Positions 28,948 through 31,493 of a stretch of 31,493 nucleotides of DNA are shown here, piece after piece. The stretch comes from DATADF01 sp046263155 (GTDB taxonomy: Bacteria; Actinomycetota; CADDZG01; WHSQ01). The stretch spans positions 1 to 31,493 of the forward strand of contig JBHELF010000073.1 in the NCBI GenBank assembly GCA_046263155.1. Reading direction: 5' to 3'. Position 1 is the stretch's first letter. Each line of letters starts with the position of its first letter. The notes beneath the pieces are model-generated. The model made no database searches. It had not been told where the DNA came from and worked only from the letters and a program-made list of their open reading frames with translations. The translations under genes and the position numbers were made by a program.

Positions 28948-31493
28948 ATGACCAAGTGGGTTTACGACTTCGAGGAAGGCGACGCCTCGCAGAAGGCCCT
29001 GCTCGGAGGCAAGGGAGCGAACCTCGCCGAGATGACCAATCTCGGCCTCCCCGTGCCGCCCGGTTTCACCATCACGACGCAGGCCTGCAACGCGTACCGC
29101 GAAGGTGGCGAGAGTTGGCCCGAGGGCCTGCTGGACGAAGTCGCCGAGCATCGCAAGGTCCTGGAGGAAAAGATGGGACGCCAGATCGGCGATCCCCGCG
29201 ATCCGCTGCTCGTCTCCGTGCGCTCGGGAGCTCCCTTCTCTATGCCCGGGATGATGGACACCGTCCTGAACGTGGGTCTCAACGACGAAAGTGTCGAGGG
29301 CCTGATAGCTCAGACGTCATCCGATCGTTTTGCCTGGGACTCATACCGTCGCTTGGTCCAGATGTTCGGCAAGACGGTCATGGGGGTCGAGGGTGACCTT
29401 TTCGAGGAAGCCATCGAGATGGCGCGCGAGCACAAGGGCGTGAAAACCGACGTCGAGCTCGTTACCGAGGACCTCAAGGGTTTAGTGGAGATCTTCAAAC
29501 ACATCGTCGAGGAACATGCCGGCCGGGCCTTTCCCCAGGATCCAACCGAACAGCTGCATCTCGCGATAGAGGCGGTCTTCCGTTCCTGGGGCAACAAGAG
29601 GGCTCAGGACTATCGGCGACGTAACAAGATCCCCGATTCACTCGGCACGGCGGTGAATGTTCAGACCATGGTGTTCGGCAACAAGGGCGAGGACTCGGGG
29701 ACCGGGGTGGCTTTCACGCGCGATCCTGCAACCGGCGAGAACAAACCGTACGGCGACTACCTGCAGAACGCTCAGGGCGAGGACGTCGTCGCCGGCATCC
29801 GCAACACGATTCCGCTGCAAGAGATGGGCAGCCTGCAGCCCGATGCCTGGGGACAACTTCAGGAACACCTGACGTCTCTGGAGACGCACTACAAGGACAT
29901 GAACGATGTCGAGTTCACCGTCGAGCAAGGACGCCTGTGGCTGCTGCAAACTCGCGTGGGGAAACGCACCGCGCTGGCGGAATGGGTGATCGCGTGGGAC
30001 ATGCTCGACGAGGGCTTGGTCGACGAGACCACCGTCGTGCGCGATCGGCTCACCGCGGGGAAGCTCGACGAGCTGTTCGCTCCCGTGATCAAGGCGGACC
30101 TCAAGAAGTCGGAGGAGCCGCTGGCACGCGGTCTCAACGCCTCTCCCGGCGCCGCGGTGGGTCGGGTCGTGTTCACCGCGGACGAGGCGCAGTCGCGCGC
30201 CGAGGAAGGCGACAAGGTGATACTCGTCCGCCGCGAGACGACCCCGGACGACTATCACGGCATGGTCGCGTCGCAGGGGATCCTCACGTCTGCCGGAGGG
30301 ACCAATTCGCACGCCGCGGTCGTGGCGCGCGGCGAGGGCATTCCCGCGGTCTGTGGAGCCGACGCGATCCGCATCGAGAGGGCCGGCAGGCAGTTCCGCG
30401 TCGGCGACACGGTGGTTAAAGAGGGGGACTGGATCACCATCGACGGGAGCGATGGGACCGTTTATGCCGAGGCACTCGAGACGGAGCCGTCGGTGCTCGA
30501 GGCCGCAATCCTCGGCGACGAGGATGCCCGAGGCTCGAAGCTGTGGTCGGCGTACGAACGCTTTATGAAGCTTGCGGACGAAGCCCGGCGTTTGAGGGTG
30601 CGCGCCAATGCCGATACGGGAGATCAATCGACGAACGCGCGCGCCAGGGGGGCCGAGGGGATCGGCTTGTGTCGGACCGAGCACATGTTCCTCGGCGAGG
30701 AGCGCGTCGCCGCGGTCCGCAAGATGATCTTCGCCTCCAGCGAGGCGGAGGAGCAATTGGCTTACGAGCAGTTGCTTCCGCTTCAGCGGGGAGATTTCGT
30801 CGAGATCCTCGAGGCTATGGACGGTCTGCCCGTTACCGTGAGGCTGCTCGACCCGCCGCTACACGAGTTCCTTCCGAATCAAGTCGACCTAGCGGTCGCC
30901 CTTGCCGTCGCGGAGGAGCGCGGAGAGAGCACGATCGTCCTGCGAGACGACAAGCTGTCGCTCGACGAGGCGAGAACCATTCTGCAAAAGGTCGAGGAGC
31001 TCCACGAGGCAAATCCCATGCTGGGCCTGCGCGGTGTGCGGTTGGGAATCGTGAAACCCGGCCTCTACGCGATGCAGGTGCGTGCGATCGTCGAGGCCGC
31101 CGTCGAGCTGAAGCAGCGGGGCAAAGATCCCAGGCCCGAGATCATGATCCCTCTGGTTGCGACCGCCGAAGAGCTGGAGCAGATGCGCGCCGAGCTCGAG
31201 CCGGTTGCTCAGGACATCCTCAAAGAGGCCGGAGTGGACTTGCACATCGAATTCGGAACCATGATCGAGCTTCCGCGCGCCGCCATCGCGGCGGAGGAGA
31301 TCGCCCGGCACGCCGACTTCTTCTCCTTCGGGACGAATGATCTATCGCAGACCGCCTTCGGCTTTTCGCGCGACGACATCGGCAAGTTCCTGGCGATGTA
31401 CGAGGAGCGCAAGCTCGTTCCCGCGAATCCATTCGTCACCATCGATCGTCCGGGAGTGGGTCGGCTAATGGAGATAGCGGTGGAGGGGGGCCG
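28948..31493 (+). CDS. ppdK: pyruvate, phosphate dikinase, 3'-truncated by window edge
   Basis: The first 848 codons are present with no stop; family length is about 880, so only the C-terminal end is missing. PPDK interconverts pyruvate, ATP and Pi with PEP, AMP and PPi. The ATP-grasp domain opens with YDFEEG and LLGGKGANLAEMTNLGLPVP. VSVRSGAPFSMPGMMDTVLN and FGNKGEDSGTGVAFTRDPATG follow. The swivelling phosphohistidine domain has H455 in SAGGTNSHAAVVARGEGIPA. The PEP domain includes GIGLCRTEHMFLGEERV and FFSFGTNDLSQTAFGFSRDD. The residue two before H455 is N453 instead of the usual Thr. The long minus-strand frame opposite it (29638-30756) is a GC-rich shadow. Confidence 0.96.
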   Translation, partial: MTKWVYDFEEGDASQKALLGGKGANLAEMTNLGLPVPPGFTITTQACNAYREGGESWPEGLLDEVAEHRKVLEEKMGRQIGDPRDPLLVSVRSGAPFSMPGMMDTVLNVGLNDESVEGLIAQTSSDRFAWDSYRRLVQMFGKTVMGVEGDLFEEAIEMAREHKGVKTDVELVTEDLKGLVEIFKHIVEEHAGRAFPQDPTEQLHLAIEAVFRSWGNKRAQDYRRRNKIPDSLGTAVNVQTMVFGNKGEDSGTGVAFTRDPATGENKPYGDYLQNAQGEDVVAGIRNTIPLQEMGSLQPDAWGQLQEHLTSLETHYKDMNDVEFTVEQGRLWLLQTRVGKRTALAEWVIAWDMLDEGLVDETTVVRDRLTAGKLDELFAPVIKADLKKSEEPLARGLNASPGAAVGRVVFTADEAQSRAEEGDKVILVRRETTPDDYHGMVASQGILTSAGGTNSHAAVVARGEGIPAVCGADAIRIERAGRQFRVGDTVVKEGDWITIDGSDGTVYAEALETEPSVLEAAILGDEDARGSKLWSAYERFMKLADEARRLRVRANADTGDQSTNARARGAEGIGLCRTEHMFLGEERVAAVRKMIFASSEAEEQLAYEQLLPLQRGDFVEILEAMDGLPVTVRLLDPPLHEFLPNQVDLAVALAVAEERGESTIVLRDDKLSLDEARTILQKVEELHEANPMLGLRGVRLGIVKPGLYAMQVRAIVEAAVELKQRGKDPRPEIMIPLVATAEELEQMRAELEPVAQDILKEAGVDLHIEFGTMIELPRAAIAAEEIARHADFFSFGTNDLSQTAFGFSRDDIGKFLAMYEERKLVPANPFVTIDRPGVGRLMEIAVEGG

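Noticed and set aside
29638..30756. 372-aa open frame on the minus strand opposite ppdK
   Set aside because: ppdK is unmistakable on the plus strand; the antisense product is Arg/His/Pro-rich with no family features.

Overview
The window is a GC-rich, gene-dense bacterial chromosome segment, most likely from an uncultured or deep-branching Actinomycetota. Three things point there: (i) the order hrcA-dnaJ-rsmE-...-phoH-ybeY-CNNM-era-...-recO-uppS-...-glyS is the one known from mycobacteria and other Actinomycetota; (ii) small actinobacterial-type conserved proteins sit between these genes; (iii) several genes appear to be leaderless, with a -10 hexamer 6-7 nt before the start codon. An mtaB gene and a pyruvate phosphate dikinase next to glyS argue against a typical mycobacterium or streptomycete. 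No phage, IS element, CRISPR array, rRNA or tRNA was found.

Layout. 1-4273: the end of comEC, a 64-aa conserved protein, holA, convergent rpsT, and lepA. 4270-5460: hemW. 5461-13450: an accessory block between hemW and hrcA, holding an HD-GYP phosphodiesterase, an SLOG-family protein, a giant cyclase/STAND ATPase, a previously uncalled 43-aa C2H2-like mini-protein on the minus strand, and a secreted 845-aa Asp-box protein. 13473-19809: a small zinc-ribbon protein, CIRCE-controlled hrcA-dnaJ, rsmE, mtaB, a HIT hydrolase, phoH and ybeY. 19806-23698: a CNNM/CorC transporter, era, a cold-shock-like protein, recO and uppS. 23699-27272: a second accessory block with a secreted RTX-type calcium-binding repeat protein and two tandem CNNM/CorC paralogues on the minus strand. 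27346-31493: glyS, an 89-aa beta-sandwich-like protein and ppdK, which runs off the window.

How the genes fit together. Most of the backbone serves translation and its quality control: rpsT, lepA, mtaB, rsmE, ybeY, era and glyS. The rest covers protein folding (hrcA/dnaJ), replication and repair (holA, recO), wall lipid carrier synthesis (uppS), haem enzyme assembly (hemW) and DNA uptake (comEC). Many junctions are 1-4 nt stop/start overlaps (TAATG, ATGA, GTGA, TTGA, TGATG), so transcription units are long and translation is coupled. The accessory block after hemW looks like a second-messenger/sensing island: an HD-GYP domain that should degrade c-di-GMP, an SLOG domain that may bind nucleotide-derived ligands, and a nucleotide cyclase with altered base-recognition residues. 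Apart from the minus-strand mini-gene the window has no gene-free stretch above about 160 bases.
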